Shown piece by piece: positions 46,113 to 55,029 of a DNA stretch of 64,000 nucleotides. How positions within the stretch are numbered: position 1 is the first letter of the stretch; every line of letters begins with the position of its first letter. The notes under the pieces are model-generated. The model made no database searches and was not told the origin of the DNA. It was given only the letters and a program-made list of their open reading frames with translations. The position numbers and the translations under genes are program-made. The DNA comes from Mycolicibacterium gadium (GTDB lineage Bacteria; Actinomycetota; Actinomycetes; Mycobacteriales; Mycobacteriaceae), in contig NZ_AP022608.1 in assembly GCF_010728925.1 (NCBI RefSeq), positions 5,332,001 to 5,396,000 on the forward strand, read 5' to 3'.

Positions 46113-47210
46113 TTGCAGCGCGTATCGGCGTCTCTGCCGGTGTTCCCCTGGGACACCCTGGCCGACGTCACCGCGCTGGCCCGATCACACCCTGACGGCA
46201 TTGTCGACCTCTCGGTCGGCACACCCGTCGACGACGTCGCCCCGGTGATCCGTGACGCACTGGCCGCGGCCAGTGCAGCCCCTGGCTACCCGACGACCGC
46301 AGGCACGCCCGCGTTGCGGGCGTCGGCGGTGGCGGCGCTGCACCGCCGATACGGCATCACCGGGCTTGCCGAGCATTCCGTGCTGCCGGTGATCGGCACC
46401 AAGGAGCTCATCGCGTGGCTGCCGACGTTGCTCGGCCTGTCACCCGATGATCTGGTCGTGGTGCCGGAGTTGGCCTATCCGACCTACGAGGTCGGTGCAC
46501 GGCTGGCCGGAACGCCATTCGTGCGCGCGGATTCACTGACGCAGCTGGGTCCGCAGTCGCCCGCACTGGTGTACCTGAACTCGCCGAGCAACCCCACGGG
46601 CAAGGTGCTGGGCGTCGACCACCTGCGCAAGGTCGTCGGCTGGGCCCGGGAGCGCGGTGTCCTCGTCGCCTCCGACGAGTGCTACTTGGGGTTGGGCTGG
46701 GAGGACCGGCCGCTCTCGGTACTGCATCCCGACGTCTGCGATGGCGACCACACCGGGCTGTTGGCGATCCATTCGCTGTCGAAGACGTCGTCGCTGGCGG
46801 GGTACCGGGCCGGTTTCGTCGCCGGCGACCCGTCGGTGGTGGCCGAGCTGCTGGCCGTGCGCAAGCACGCGGGCATGATGATGCCGACTCCGGTGCAGGC
46901 CGCGATGGGTGCGGCACTCGACGACGACGAACACGAACGGGAGCAGCGCGCGCGTTACGAGCGGCGCAGGACCGTCCTCAAGCCCGCGCTGCAGGGGGCC
47001 GGCCTGACCGTCGACAACTCGGAAGCGGGACTGTACATCTGGGCCACGCGCGGCGAGCCGTGCCGCGACACCGTGGCCTGGCTGGCCCAGCGAGGCATCC
47101 TGGTGGCGCCCGGTGAGTTCTACGGGCCCGGGGGAGCGCAGCACGTCCGGGTCGCTTTGACCGCTTCCGATGAGCGCATAGCCGCTGCGGTACAGCGACT
47201 CACGGGCTAG
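46113..47210 (+). CDS. dapC: Succinyldiaminopimelate-type aminotransferase (Rv1178-like DapC)
   Basis: A 365-residue fold-type I PLP aminotransferase. YLNSPSNPTGKVLG holds the Asn-Pro motif (about residue 155), SDECYLGLGW the Asp that binds PLP nitrogen, and LSKTSSLAGYRAGFVAG the PLP-Lys in HSLSKTSSLAGYR. It matches the actinobacterial DapC type (Rv1178), which forms N-succinyl-LL-diaminopimelate for lysine and peptidoglycan. The second annotated DapC (Rv0858c) exists in mycobacteria, so the assignment is not certain. No ATG/GTG is available at the conserved start. TTG 46113 (LQRVSASLPVFPWD) is preferred, with CTG 46098, overlapping the fdxC stop, as alternative. Confidence 0.9.
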   Translation: MQRVSASLPVFPWDTLADVTALARSHPDGIVDLSVGTPVDDVAPVIRDALAAASAAPGYPTTAGTPALRASAVAALHRRYGITGLAEHSVLPVIGTKELIAWLPTLLGLSPDDLVVVPELAYPTYEVGARLAGTPFVRADSLTQLGPQSPALVYLNSPSNPTGKVLGVDHLRKVVGWARERGVLVASDECYLGLGWEDRPLSVLHPDVCDGDHTGLLAIHSLSKTSSLAGYRAGFVAGDPSVVAELLAVRKHAGMMMPTPVQAAMGAALDDDEHEREQRARYERRRTVLKPALQGAGLTVDNSEAGLYIWATRGEPCRDTVAWLAQRGILVAPGEFYGPGGAQHVRVALTASDERIAAAVQRLTG

Positions 47211-47213
47211 GAA

Positions 47214-47846
47214 TCAATCCAGCAGGCCCATCGACATCGCGGTCGTCACCGCCGCCGTGCGATCGGAAACGCCTAGCTTGTTGAACGTCCGCAGCAGGTG
47301 GGTCTTCACCGTGGCTTCGCTGATGTGCAGTGCACGCCCGATCTCGGCGTTGGTCTTGCCGGTCGCCACCAGCCCGAGCACCTCGACCTCTCGGCTCGAC
47401 AACGCCGCCGAAACAGGTTGGCGCACAAAGCGGACAAGGCGATCGGCAACAGTCGGCGCCAGCACCGTCTTACCTCGCGCCGCGTCGCGAACGGCCTCGG
47501 CCAGTTCGGATCGCGTCGCATCCTTCAGCAGATAGCCCGCCGCACCCGCCTCGACCGCGCGCAGGATGTCGGAGTCGGACTCGTACGTGGTGACGACGAC
47601 GATGCGTGTCCCCGGCAGCGCCGCGAGGATTCGCTCGGTGGCCGCCACACCGTCGACGTCCGGCATCCGCAGATCCATGAGAATGACGTCAGGTCGCAGG
47701 GATTCGGCCATGACGATCGCCTCCGCGCCCGAACCCGCCTCGCCCACGACGGAGAGGTCGGCCTCGGCGTCGATCATGCCGCGCAAACCCTCCCTGACTA
47801 CCGGATGGTCGTCGACGATCAGCACCTTCGTGATGGCGGCGGTCAT
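47214..47846 (-). CDS. NarL/LuxR-family response regulator
   Basis: A 210-residue regulator: receiver with VDDHPVVREGL, phospho-acceptor Asp in ILMDLRMPDVDG and Lys in YLLKDATRSEL; C-terminal LuxR helix-turn-helix (SSREVEVLGLVATGKTNAEIGRALHISEATVKTHLLRTFNKLGVSDR). Partner of the kinase at 47843-49012, coupled by a 4-nt overlap. Targets are unknown; the adjacent carotenoid genes are candidates only by proximity. Confidence 0.94.
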   Translation of the reverse strand: MTAAITKVLIVDDHPVVREGLRGMIDAEADLSVVGEAGSGAEAIVMAESLRPDVILMDLRMPDVDGVAATERILAALPGTRIVVVTTYESDSDILRAVEAGAAGYLLKDATRSELAEAVRDAARGKTVLAPTVADRLVRFVRQPVSAALSSREVEVLGLVATGKTNAEIGRALHISEATVKTHLLRTFNKLGVSDRTAAVTTAMSMGLLD

Positions 47847-49012
47847 GTCGGCACCTCGACCGTCAGCGTCGTCCCGGCGCCGGAACCGGTGGACAGGGTC
47901 ATCGCACCGCCCACCTGCGCCACCCGGGCACGCATTCCGCGCAGCCCGAAGCCCTCGCGGTGACCGCTGTCCATTCCAATGCCGTTGTCTGTCACCGTAA
48001 GCCGAACTCCTGAAGTCGACGGTGCCAGGTCGACGGTGACTGCGCTAGCCTGCGCGTGTTTGCGAATGTTCGCGAACGCCTCCTGCGTGGCACGCAGCAG
48101 CACCACATCGGCGGCCATGCTCTGGGTGGGCAGGTCGGCGGCGATGTGCGCGGTGACCACGGCGTCGGTCTCGGCGGCGAGCCGATCGCACTGTCGTTGG
48201 ATGGCGGCGGGCAGCGTTTCCTCGAGCGGACTCGGCGTCAGTTCGGCCACCATCGCCCGTGCTTCGGCGAGGTTCTCCCGTGCAGTGGCGCCGATCAATT
48301 CGACGTGTCGCTTCGCCGCGGCGGTATCGGTTTCCAGCTCTGGTTCGACGGCCTGGGCAAGCATGACGATGCTGGTGAAGCCCTGGGCCAGCGTGTCGTG
48401 GATCTCGCGGGCCAGTCGCTCCCGTTCCGCCGCGGTGCCCGCCGCACGCGACAAACGGGCGCTCTCGGCACGAGTGGCCGCCAACTCGGACACCAGGGCG
48501 GCCAGCTGTCTGCGTTGCCGCATCGACGTGATGATCACAGTGCCGATCACCGGCGCGATGATCACCCCGATGAGGGTAAACGCAATAGCGATACCGAGAT
48601 TCGGCGAAGGGATGCCTTCCCTGACTATGACCAGGATCAGCGGGATCAGGTTGATCGCCGTGGTGATCACCAGCGCGGCGCGCAGCGTCAGTGTCGCGAA
48701 CACAATCGGGTAGATCGCCGGTACCGCTGCCACCGCGACCGGAGAGGCCCACAAGGCGACGGTCCACAGAGCGACCACAATTGCGACGAATAATACTGCA
48801 GCCCAGCTGTTTTCAGGAAGAACGAAGATCCTGCGACCAAATGTCACCACGCAGAGCACCATGCCTGCGATCGCGGCCATGGCGACGGGCATGTCACCGG
48901 GAAAGCGATGATCGAGCACGACCACCGCGAACATGGCCGCCGCGCAGACGCCGACGACATAGACCATCCACAGCCAATGCCATTCGGCGCCCCGCGGAGC
49001 GTCCACACTCAT
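47843..49012 (-). CDS. NarL-type sensor histidine kinase
   Basis: A 389-residue kinase. The N-terminal 170 residues hold about five or six helices and no large extracytoplasmic loop, so the signal is probably sensed in or near the membrane. A coiled segment leads to the HisKA_3 phospho-acceptor ERLAREIHDTLAQGF (about residue 206) and an HATPase domain (EAFANIRKHAQA N-box; TDNGIGMDSGHREGFGLRGMRARV). Overlaps the cognate regulator by 4 nt. It lies 37 nt past the stop of the carotenoid oxygenase gene on the same strand. Confidence 0.93.
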   Translation of the reverse strand: MSVDAPRGAEWHWLWMVYVVGVCAAAMFAVVVLDHRFPGDMPVAMAAIAGMVLCVVTFGRRIFVLPENSWAAVLFVAIVVALWTVALWASPVAVAAVPAIYPIVFATLTLRAALVITTAINLIPLILVIVREGIPSPNLGIAIAFTLIGVIIAPVIGTVIITSMRQRRQLAALVSELAATRAESARLSRAAGTAAERERLAREIHDTLAQGFTSIVMLAQAVEPELETDTAAAKRHVELIGATARENLAEARAMVAELTPSPLEETLPAAIQRQCDRLAAETDAVVTAHIAADLPTQSMAADVVLLRATQEAFANIRKHAQASAVTVDLAPSTSGVRLTVTDNGIGMDSGHREGFGLRGMRARVAQVGGAMTLSTGSGAGTTLTVEVPT

Positions 49013-49048
49013 ACCGCGATTTTCCCCTGTCTTCGCCGGGGCCCCACC

Positions 49049-50560
49049 CTAGCTTCGCTGTGGGTCCGATCCCCGGGTCGGTGCCCAGTTGCCGTGAAAT
49101 CCGTGCGGTACGCGGGCCGGAAGGTGCACCGTTGCGACCGTTTCCAGCGTCTGCGCGTCGAGGAGTACAAGATCACTGCGGTCGGTGGCCGGGTCGTAGA
49201 CGAACCCCATCACGACCCCGTCGTCCTCGGCAGCGTCCGCACCGGATGGGACGAAGACGAACTCGCCGGGTTCACGACCCGCGCCGAAGGCCACCGACTC
49301 GGTGCGTTTGGTGTGCAGGTCGTGCTTGCGGATCGAGTCCGCTTCGGTGATTCCTGCGGAGCCTCCGACATATCCGACCGTGTACCCGAACCTGTGCGGG
49401 CGACCGACGCGCCGCTCGTCGACCCGCGGGAACTCCTGGACGGTGTCGTCGAGGCGTTCTTCCCGGACCGTGCCCGCGGCCAGATCGACGGTCCACCGGT
49501 CCAGAGTCTGCGTGCCGGGTACCAAGCTGGTGCCGGTCGTGAAGACCGAAGAGTGCCGCACGATGTCGAGCACGATGCTGTCGCCTTCGGGAGAGGGCAC
49601 GTCGTAGGCGTTCAGTGGATGGAAGACGTAGCAGGGCTGCACTTCGAACCAACGGATGTCAGCAGCGCTGCCCTCGCGAGGCATCACCCCGACGCGGGCC
49701 TGCCGTTCGGGGGCCCAGCGATAGGGCATACCGCCCGATGGCGCCCCGCCACCCTGGCCGGATTTGCGCATGGCCCTTCTCAGCATGAAGTCCGGCAGCG
49801 CGTGGCGCTCCACGACGTGGGCCAGCAGACCCGTGGCAGCCTTCGCCGTGGCAGTCTGTGCGCGACCGCTCAGGTCCAGCGCGACCGGCAGGTCGTAGAG
49901 CACGACATATTTTTCGGTGAGCGAGAAGTCGTGCATCATCGTCTGCGCCTTCAAACGGATGTCGACCGTGCGACGCACCTTCCCGTCGACACCTGTCACG
50001 GTGTACCTCACGATGTTGCCGCGCACCGGGCTGTATGAGACGGCGTGCAGCTCGCCCGTCGCGGGGTCCCGCTTGGGATGGGCGGAGTACCCGCCGAACA
50101 GCGTGCCGCAGAAGTCGGAGGGGCCGACGGTCTCCAGCTCGTCGGTCAGCTCGTAGGGACGTCCGCCGGCCTCGACGATGGCCAGGGTCCGGCCGCCTTG
50201 TTCGAGGATGTTGGTATTCGCCGCGAAGTCGAAGCCGCCTGCGGTCGGACCTCCGCGCCAGGTCTCGCCAAGCCGGCGCGCCACGGCCGCAGAGCGCACC
50301 CACCGGTTGCGGTACCACTGCGCCTCGCCGTCGCGCAGACGTAGTCCATGCGCCATGCCGTCGCCGAGGAACCAGTGGTAGCGGGCGGGATCCGGATCGC
50401 CGAGAGGGTTGGGTCCGATGCGGAGATAGCGACCGTCGAGATACTCCGGGATGGTTCCGGTGACCTCGAGGTCGAAAGCGGTGATTTCCTCCCTGACCGG
50501 CGCGTAGTTGCCGTTCAGATAGGGATTTTCCGTGCTGCGGGTCCGGGCTGCGGTCGTCAT
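49049..50560 (-). CDS. Carotenoid cleavage oxygenase
   Basis: A 503-residue non-heme iron oxygenase of the RPE65/carotenoid oxygenase family, a seven-bladed propeller. The four iron-binding His are in GYSAHPKRD, TMMHDFSL, YVFHPLNAYD and PHGFHGNW. YLDGRYLRIGPNP near residue 40 is the family start motif. Such enzymes cut a carotenoid or stilbene double bond with O2 to give apocarotenals such as retinal. ATG 50560 is chosen because the frame upstream to 50746 lacks family similarity. It is divergent from crtE across 207 nt, so it is probably co-regulated with its likely substrate pathway; M. tuberculosis has related CCO genes but no such crt operon. Confidence 0.93.
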   Translation of the reverse strand: MTTAARTRSTENPYLNGNYAPVREEITAFDLEVTGTIPEYLDGRYLRIGPNPLGDPDPARYHWFLGDGMAHGLRLRDGEAQWYRNRWVRSAAVARRLGETWRGGPTAGGFDFAANTNILEQGGRTLAIVEAGGRPYELTDELETVGPSDFCGTLFGGYSAHPKRDPATGELHAVSYSPVRGNIVRYTVTGVDGKVRRTVDIRLKAQTMMHDFSLTEKYVVLYDLPVALDLSGRAQTATAKAATGLLAHVVERHALPDFMLRRAMRKSGQGGGAPSGGMPYRWAPERQARVGVMPREGSAADIRWFEVQPCYVFHPLNAYDVPSPEGDSIVLDIVRHSSVFTTGTSLVPGTQTLDRWTVDLAAGTVREERLDDTVQEFPRVDERRVGRPHRFGYTVGYVGGSAGITEADSIRKHDLHTKRTESVAFGAGREPGEFVFVPSGADAAEDDGVVMGFVYDPATDRSDLVLLDAQTLETVATVHLPARVPHGFHGNWAPTRGSDPQRS

Positions 50561-50692
50561 GCACTGATCGTGCTCCGTTGGCGAGCGGCGCGCGACAACC
50601 TTGGGGCTGATTGCTGTGTCCGTCGACCGGTGGACAGTGATGACGTTTGCGTGACTAATCGATGCAGGAACGATGCAATTTGGCGGCGAACC

Positions 50693-50698
50693 GGGTAT
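50693..50698 (+). promoter_or_regulatory. SigF-type -10 (GGGTAT) upstream of crtE
   Basis: GGGTAT, the mycobacterial SigF -10 (GGGTAC/T), lies 69 nt before crtE, in the 207-nt divergent gap. A matching GTTT -35 at 15-17 nt is not present, so this is partial. SigF is known to control carotenoid pigment in M. smegmatis, which makes the match worth noting. Confidence 0.4.
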
Positions 50699-50767
50699 TT
50701 GTGTTCGTAGGTTGGGCTCGCCAGCCCTGGGTAAGTTGAACCGCACACGGCGCGGAAGGAGTGGCGC

Positions 50768-51901
50768 GTGTCAGCGATCGGCTCACGCATGCTTGACGAG
50801 GTGGTGTCGCATTCGGCCAACGGTTCACAGCCGGCTGCCGAACTGGGCGGCGAGCACTGGCGCGGCGCGTTGCGCCGTGCTGTGCAGGGGATCGTCGCCG
50901 AGTTCGTGGACACCAGGTGCGCACCCGAGCTTCAGGCTGCCGGGGTCGATATCGCGGCCGACGTGTTGCGCGATTTCGTCGACGGAGGCAAATGCGTGCG
51001 GTCGACGTTCATGTACCTGGGTTGGTTGTGCGGCGCCGACCACGATCCTGCAGCGCTGCGAGCAGCCGCCGGCCTCGAGCTACTGCACGCGTTCGCCCTC
51101 TTGCAGGACGATGTCATGGACAGCTCCACCATGCGCCGTGGCCGAGTCGCCGGGCACGTCGCGTTCGCGCAGTGGCATCGGCGGCGGCCGTTGCGGGGAT
51201 CGCCGGATCGTTTCGGGGAATCCGCCGCGGTGCTGCTTGGGGATCTGTGTCTGGTCTGGGCGGCGCAGATGATGCGGGAGAGTCGCGTTCCGACCGCCGC
51301 CCTCGAGCGGGTCTGGCCTCGCTACGACGCGATGCGCACCGAACTCGCGATAGGGCAATTCGCCGACCTGATCAACGACTCGAGCAGGTTCCCAACCCTG
51401 GACCGCGTGCTGTCCGTGTCGCGCCGCAAGTCCGGCAACTACACCGTGCGGCGCCCACTTGAAATGGGCGCGGCCATGGCGGGCTGTGACGAGCCGGTGA
51501 TGGCGATGCTTGGCGGCTACGGTGACGCCATTGGAGAGGCCTTCCAGATGCGTGACGACGTACTCGGCATCTTCGGATCGCCTTCGATCACCGGAAAGCC
51601 CAGCGGCAGCGACCTTCTGGAGGGCAAGGCGACAACCGTCGTAGCGGCCGCCTACCACCTGGCGGACAGGGTGTTGCGCAGGCAACTGCGCGGCCTGATG
51701 CGCGCGGACGCCCTCGACGTCGACGACATCAACCGCTGGCGTGAACTGATCGTCGCCACGGGTGCCGTCGATTGGATCGAGAAACTGATCGACTCGCGGC
51801 TCACGCACGCCCTGACGCTCGTCGACAATGCCGACCTGCGACCAGATGTCCGAGTAGCCCTGGCGGACATGGCCACGGCGTGCACCGCACGGACGGCGTG
51901 A
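50768..51901 (+). CDS. crtE: Geranylgeranyl diphosphate synthase CrtE
   Basis: A 377-residue trans-prenyltransferase. The first Asp-rich motif is LQDDVMD (Asp114, Asp115, Asp118), the second region is QMRDDVLG (Asp263, Asp264), with GKCVRSTFMYL as the IPP-binding basic motif. It condenses IPP with allylic diphosphates to C20 GGPP. The GTG start is preceded by GGAAGGAG. First gene of the crt operon; TGA overlaps the crtI GTG (GTGA). Confidence 0.93.
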   Translation: MSAIGSRMLDEVVSHSANGSQPAAELGGEHWRGALRRAVQGIVAEFVDTRCAPELQAAGVDIAADVLRDFVDGGKCVRSTFMYLGWLCGADHDPAALRAAAGLELLHAFALLQDDVMDSSTMRRGRVAGHVAFAQWHRRRPLRGSPDRFGESAAVLLGDLCLVWAAQMMRESRVPTAALERVWPRYDAMRTELAIGQFADLINDSSRFPTLDRVLSVSRRKSGNYTVRRPLEMGAAMAGCDEPVMAMLGGYGDAIGEAFQMRDDVLGIFGSPSITGKPSGSDLLEGKATTVVAAAYHLADRVLRRQLRGLMRADALDVDDINRWRELIVATGAVDWIEKLIDSRLTHALTLVDNADLRPDVRVALADMATACTARTA

Positions 51902-53412
51902 TCGTGAAGACCTTTGGAAGCAACGCCCAACGGGTGGTCGTGGTCGGTGCGGGCCTCGCGGGATTATCGGCGGCCCTGCATCTCGCAGGGCGTGGCCGGG
52001 AGGTCACCGTGATCGAACGGGCACCACATCCCGGGGGACGGGTGGGGCGCCTCGACATCGACGGGTACCTACTCGATACGGGCCCAACCGTGCTGACGAT
52101 GCCTGACCTCATCGACGACGCATTCGCGGCCGTCGGCGAATCGCTGTCCGACCGTCTCGACCTCATGCGGGTCGATCCCGCCTACCACGCGTCGTTCGCC
52201 GACGGCAGCTCATTGAACGTGCACAGCGACCGAGAGGCAATGGCCGCCGAGATCGAGCGGTTCGCGGGCCGCGGGCAGGCCGATGGCTACTTGCAGCTAC
52301 GTGACTGGCTGACCCGACTCTATGACGTCGAGTTCGACGGTTTCATCGCGGCGAACTTCGACTCACCGCTGTCTCTCCTCACTCCTGCGCTGGCGCGGTT
52401 GACGGCCATCGGCGGCTTTCGTCGGTGGGATCGCATGGTGCGCAAGTTCATCAGCGACGAACGGCTGCAGCGGGTGTTCACCTTTCAAGCGCTGTACGCC
52501 GGCGTTCCGCCGCAGCGGGCATTGGCCGTATACGCCGTCATCGCCTACATGGACACCATCTCCGGCGTCTTCTTCCCGCGCGGCGGCATGCGCGCGCTGC
52601 CTGATGCGCTGGCCGCGGCCGCCGCCGGTGCAGGTGTCCAATTCCGCTACAGCGCGGCAGTTTCCGCACTGGAGCGCAGCGGATCAGAGGTGACGGCCGT
52701 GCGCACCAGCACCGGTGAGCGTGTCCCGGCGGACGCGGTCGTGCTGACCACGGAGCTACCCGAGACTTATCGCCTGCTCGGCCGTGAACCGCGCCGGCTG
52801 CTTCGGCTTCGGCCCGCACCCTCCGCCGTCGTCGCGCACGTCGGTTGCCAGGCGGTCGATACCGATGTCGGGCACCACACGATTCTGTTCGGCCAGGCCT
52901 GGCAGCAGACATTCCGGGACATCATCGACGACGGGAAAGTGATGACCGACCCCTCGTTGCTCGTCACTCGGCCCTCGGCGGGTGACGCGGGGCTGGCGCC
53001 GGCCGGTCGCGATCTGCTGTACATCCTGGCTCCTGCGCCGAACACCGCGGTGGGCAATGTCGATTGGGCCGCAACGGGTCCGGCATACACCGACAGCATC
53101 TTGCGGGCCGTCCAGAACCGGATGCCGTCGCTCGGCCGCGAAGCCGAACTACTGCATGTCGTCGACCCCGCGGACTGGGCGCGCCAGGGCATGCTTGCGG
53201 GCACGCCGTTCGCGCTGGCCCACACCTTCGGGCAGACCGGTCCGTTCCGGCCGGCGAACACCGTGCGCGGTGTCGACAACGCCGTCCTCGCCGGATCCTC
53301 GACAGTGCCGGGGGTAGGTGTGCCCACAGCGTTGATGTCGGGCCGCCTGGCCGCCGACAGAATCACCGGCGCCGTGACCAAGCGACGCCAACTACGGGTG
53401 GTGCAACCATGA
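51898..53412 (+). CDS. crtI: Phytoene desaturase CrtI
   Basis: A 504-residue FAD enzyme. The dinucleotide-binding motif VVVVGAGLAGLSAALHLAGRG starts near residue 12; HPGGRVGRLDIDGYLLDTGPTVLTMPDL is the CrtI substrate region. The C-terminal VLAGSSTVPGVGVPTALMSGRLAADRI is the family FAD signature. It inserts four double bonds into phytoene to give lycopene, with the membrane bound at the substrate tunnel. Start at GTG 51898 overlaps crtE (GTGA), and the end overlaps crtB (ATGA). Confidence 0.94.
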   Translation: MIVKTFGSNAQRVVVVGAGLAGLSAALHLAGRGREVTVIERAPHPGGRVGRLDIDGYLLDTGPTVLTMPDLIDDAFAAVGESLSDRLDLMRVDPAYHASFADGSSLNVHSDREAMAAEIERFAGRGQADGYLQLRDWLTRLYDVEFDGFIAANFDSPLSLLTPALARLTAIGGFRRWDRMVRKFISDERLQRVFTFQALYAGVPPQRALAVYAVIAYMDTISGVFFPRGGMRALPDALAAAAAGAGVQFRYSAAVSALERSGSEVTAVRTSTGERVPADAVVLTTELPETYRLLGREPRRLLRLRPAPSAVVAHVGCQAVDTDVGHHTILFGQAWQQTFRDIIDDGKVMTDPSLLVTRPSAGDAGLAPAGRDLLYILAPAPNTAVGNVDWAATGPAYTDSILRAVQNRMPSLGREAELLHVVDPADWARQGMLAGTPFALAHTFGQTGPFRPANTVRGVDNAVLAGSSTVPGVGVPTALMSGRLAADRITGAVTKRRQLRVVQP

Positions 53413-54356
53413 TCAGTTCAGAACTCCATGCCGCCGGTGTCCACGATCCCGTATTGCGGGACGCCTACCGACGCTGCCGCACCTTGAACTCACAGCACGG
53501 GCGAACGTTCTTCCTTGCCACGAGGTTGCTCACGCCGCAGCAGCGTCCCGCCGTGCACGCGCTCTACGGGTTCGCTCGGCGCGCCGACGACATCCTGGAC
53601 GACTTCGACGCGTCGGTGTCCACCTCGGAGCGTGCGAATGAATTGCAGCGGTTGGCGACACGGTTGTTCAACCGTATGACGACCGGCGCCAACGACGATG
53701 GTGACCTCTCGTTGGCGGCGGTGGTCGACACCGCGCGCAGATATGACATCCCGTGGGAACACTTCGACGACTTCTTGTCCTCGATGCGAATGGACCTGTC
53801 GACCACCGACTACCCCGACCGCGCCGCACTCGACCGATACATGTATGGCTCCGCCGAAGTGATCGGTCTCCAAATGCTGCCCGTCCTGGGTACCGTGTGC
53901 GAACCCACCGAGGCTGCACCGTACGCCGCAGCACTCGGAAAAGCGTTCCAGCTCACCAACTTCCTGCGCGATGTCGATGAAGACCTGCAGCGCGGGCGGA
54001 TCTATCTACCCGCCGACGAACTCGCCGTCCACCAGGTGGACCGCGACGTTCTGAACTGGTGTCACGACCATCGCCGTACCGACTCGCGAGTGCGGCGCGC
54101 CCTGGAGGAGCAGCACGCGGAGACCAGACGCATCTACCGATTCGCCGAACAGGGCATTGCCCTGCTTCATCCTCGGTCGAGACCGTGCATTTCGGCTGCG
54201 CTCACTTTGTACTCCGAAATCCTGGACCGCATCGAAGAACTCGACTTCGCGGTGTTCGATCAACGTGCCACCGTCGGCACGGCCCGCCGACTTCAGGTCG
54301 CTGGTCGCGGGTTCATCGAAGCGTGGGCCGCCCGAATCCGCCATTCAGGGACGTGA
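53409..54356 (+). CDS. crtB: Phytoene synthase CrtB
   Basis: A 315-residue squalene/phytoene synthase. Motif 1 is ARRADDILDD (Asp60/61, Asp64/65), and motif 2 is LTNFLRDVDEDLQRGRIYLP. The short YGFARRAD segment and the KAFQLTNFLRDV strand are typical. It joins two GGPP to prephytoene diphosphate and phytoene. Starts at the ATGA overlap with crtI. Confidence 0.95.
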   Translation: MISSELHAAGVHDPVLRDAYRRCRTLNSQHGRTFFLATRLLTPQQRPAVHALYGFARRADDILDDFDASVSTSERANELQRLATRLFNRMTTGANDDGDLSLAAVVDTARRYDIPWEHFDDFLSSMRMDLSTTDYPDRAALDRYMYGSAEVIGLQMLPVLGTVCEPTEAAPYAAALGKAFQLTNFLRDVDEDLQRGRIYLPADELAVHQVDRDVLNWCHDHRRTDSRVRRALEEQHAETRRIYRFAEQGIALLHPRSRPCISAALTLYSEILDRIEELDFAVFDQRATVGTARRLQVAGRGFIEAWAARIRHSGT

Positions 54357-54358
54357 CG

Positions 54359-54703
54359 ATGGACCGTTGGCAGTACCTGCTCGTGCTCGCGGCGTGCCTG
54401 GTGATCACCGCACCCCTGGAGTTCCTCGGGCCCGGTGTGTATCGCTACGCCAAACGCACCGCCCTCGCAATACTTCCGGTCGCTGCGGTGTTCGTATTCT
54501 GGGATCTGATTGCGATCACCGCGGACGTGTGGACGTTCAACCCTCAGTACGTGACAGGCCTGCAACTCCCGGGGGGGATGCCCATCGAGGAACTGTTGTT
54601 CTTCATGGTGATACCGCTGTGCGGGTTGCTGACCTACAACGCAGTCGACGGCCTGCTCGGGCGAGTACGCGCCCTCCGCGGCAAGGCAAGGCAGGCGCAG
54701 TGA
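54359..54703 (+). CDS. crtYc: Lycopene beta-cyclase subunit CrtYc
   Basis: A 114-residue protein with three helices (YLLVLAACLVITAPLEFL; TALAILPVAAVFVFWDLIA; ELLFFMVIPLCGLLTY) and the PIEELLF motif of heterodimeric cyclases. In actinobacteria CrtYc and CrtYd together cyclise lycopene ends to beta-rings. ATG 54359 is used; GTG 54353, which overlaps the crtB stop as GTGA, is equally plausible and adds two residues. Confidence 0.9.
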   Translation: MDRWQYLLVLAACLVITAPLEFLGPGVYRYAKRTALAILPVAAVFVFWDLIAITADVWTFNPQYVTGLQLPGGMPIEELLFFMVIPLCGLLTYNAVDGLLGRVRALRGKARQAQ

Positions 54704-55029
54704 CCGGCATCGGCTACACCGTGCCCGCCGTGATCGCGGTGATCGTCGTCATCGTGCTCGAATTGGCGATACTGCGAACGGGACTGTTCCGCCGCGCGGC
54801 GTATTGGATCTCGATGGCGATCGTGCTGGGCTTCCAGATCCCCGTCGACGGTTGGCTCACCAAGCTCAGCGCACCGATCGTCATCTACGACGAACAGCAC
54901 ACCAGCGGATTGCGGTTTCCGCTCGACATCCCGGTCGAAGACTTTCTGTTCGGTTGGGCGATGGTCACCGCGGTGCTGTTGCTATGGGAGCGTCAGCGGC
55001 TACGTGAACAGACAAAGGAGACGTTGTGA
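54700..55029 (+). CDS. crtYd: Lycopene beta-cyclase subunit CrtYd
   Basis: A 109-residue partner of CrtYc with three helices and the FPLDIPVEDFLFGWAMVTAVLLLWE segment, whose IPVEDFLF corresponds to the PIEELLF motif of CrtYc (a duplicated half). WLTKLSAPIVIYD is the cytoplasmic loop. GTG 54700 overlaps the crtYc stop (GTGA) and the end overlaps the methyltransferase start by 4 nt. Confidence 0.9.
   Translation: MTGIGYTVPAVIAVIVVIVLELAILRTGLFRRAAYWISMAIVLGFQIPVDGWLTKLSAPIVIYDEQHTSGLRFPLDIPVEDFLFGWAMVTAVLLLWERQRLREQTKETL

Noticed and set aside
50667..50698. A full ECF or SigF promoter using GGAAC as -35 for the crtE GGGTAT
   Set aside because: The spacing (21 nt) is outside the 15-17 nt expected, so only the -10 is reported.
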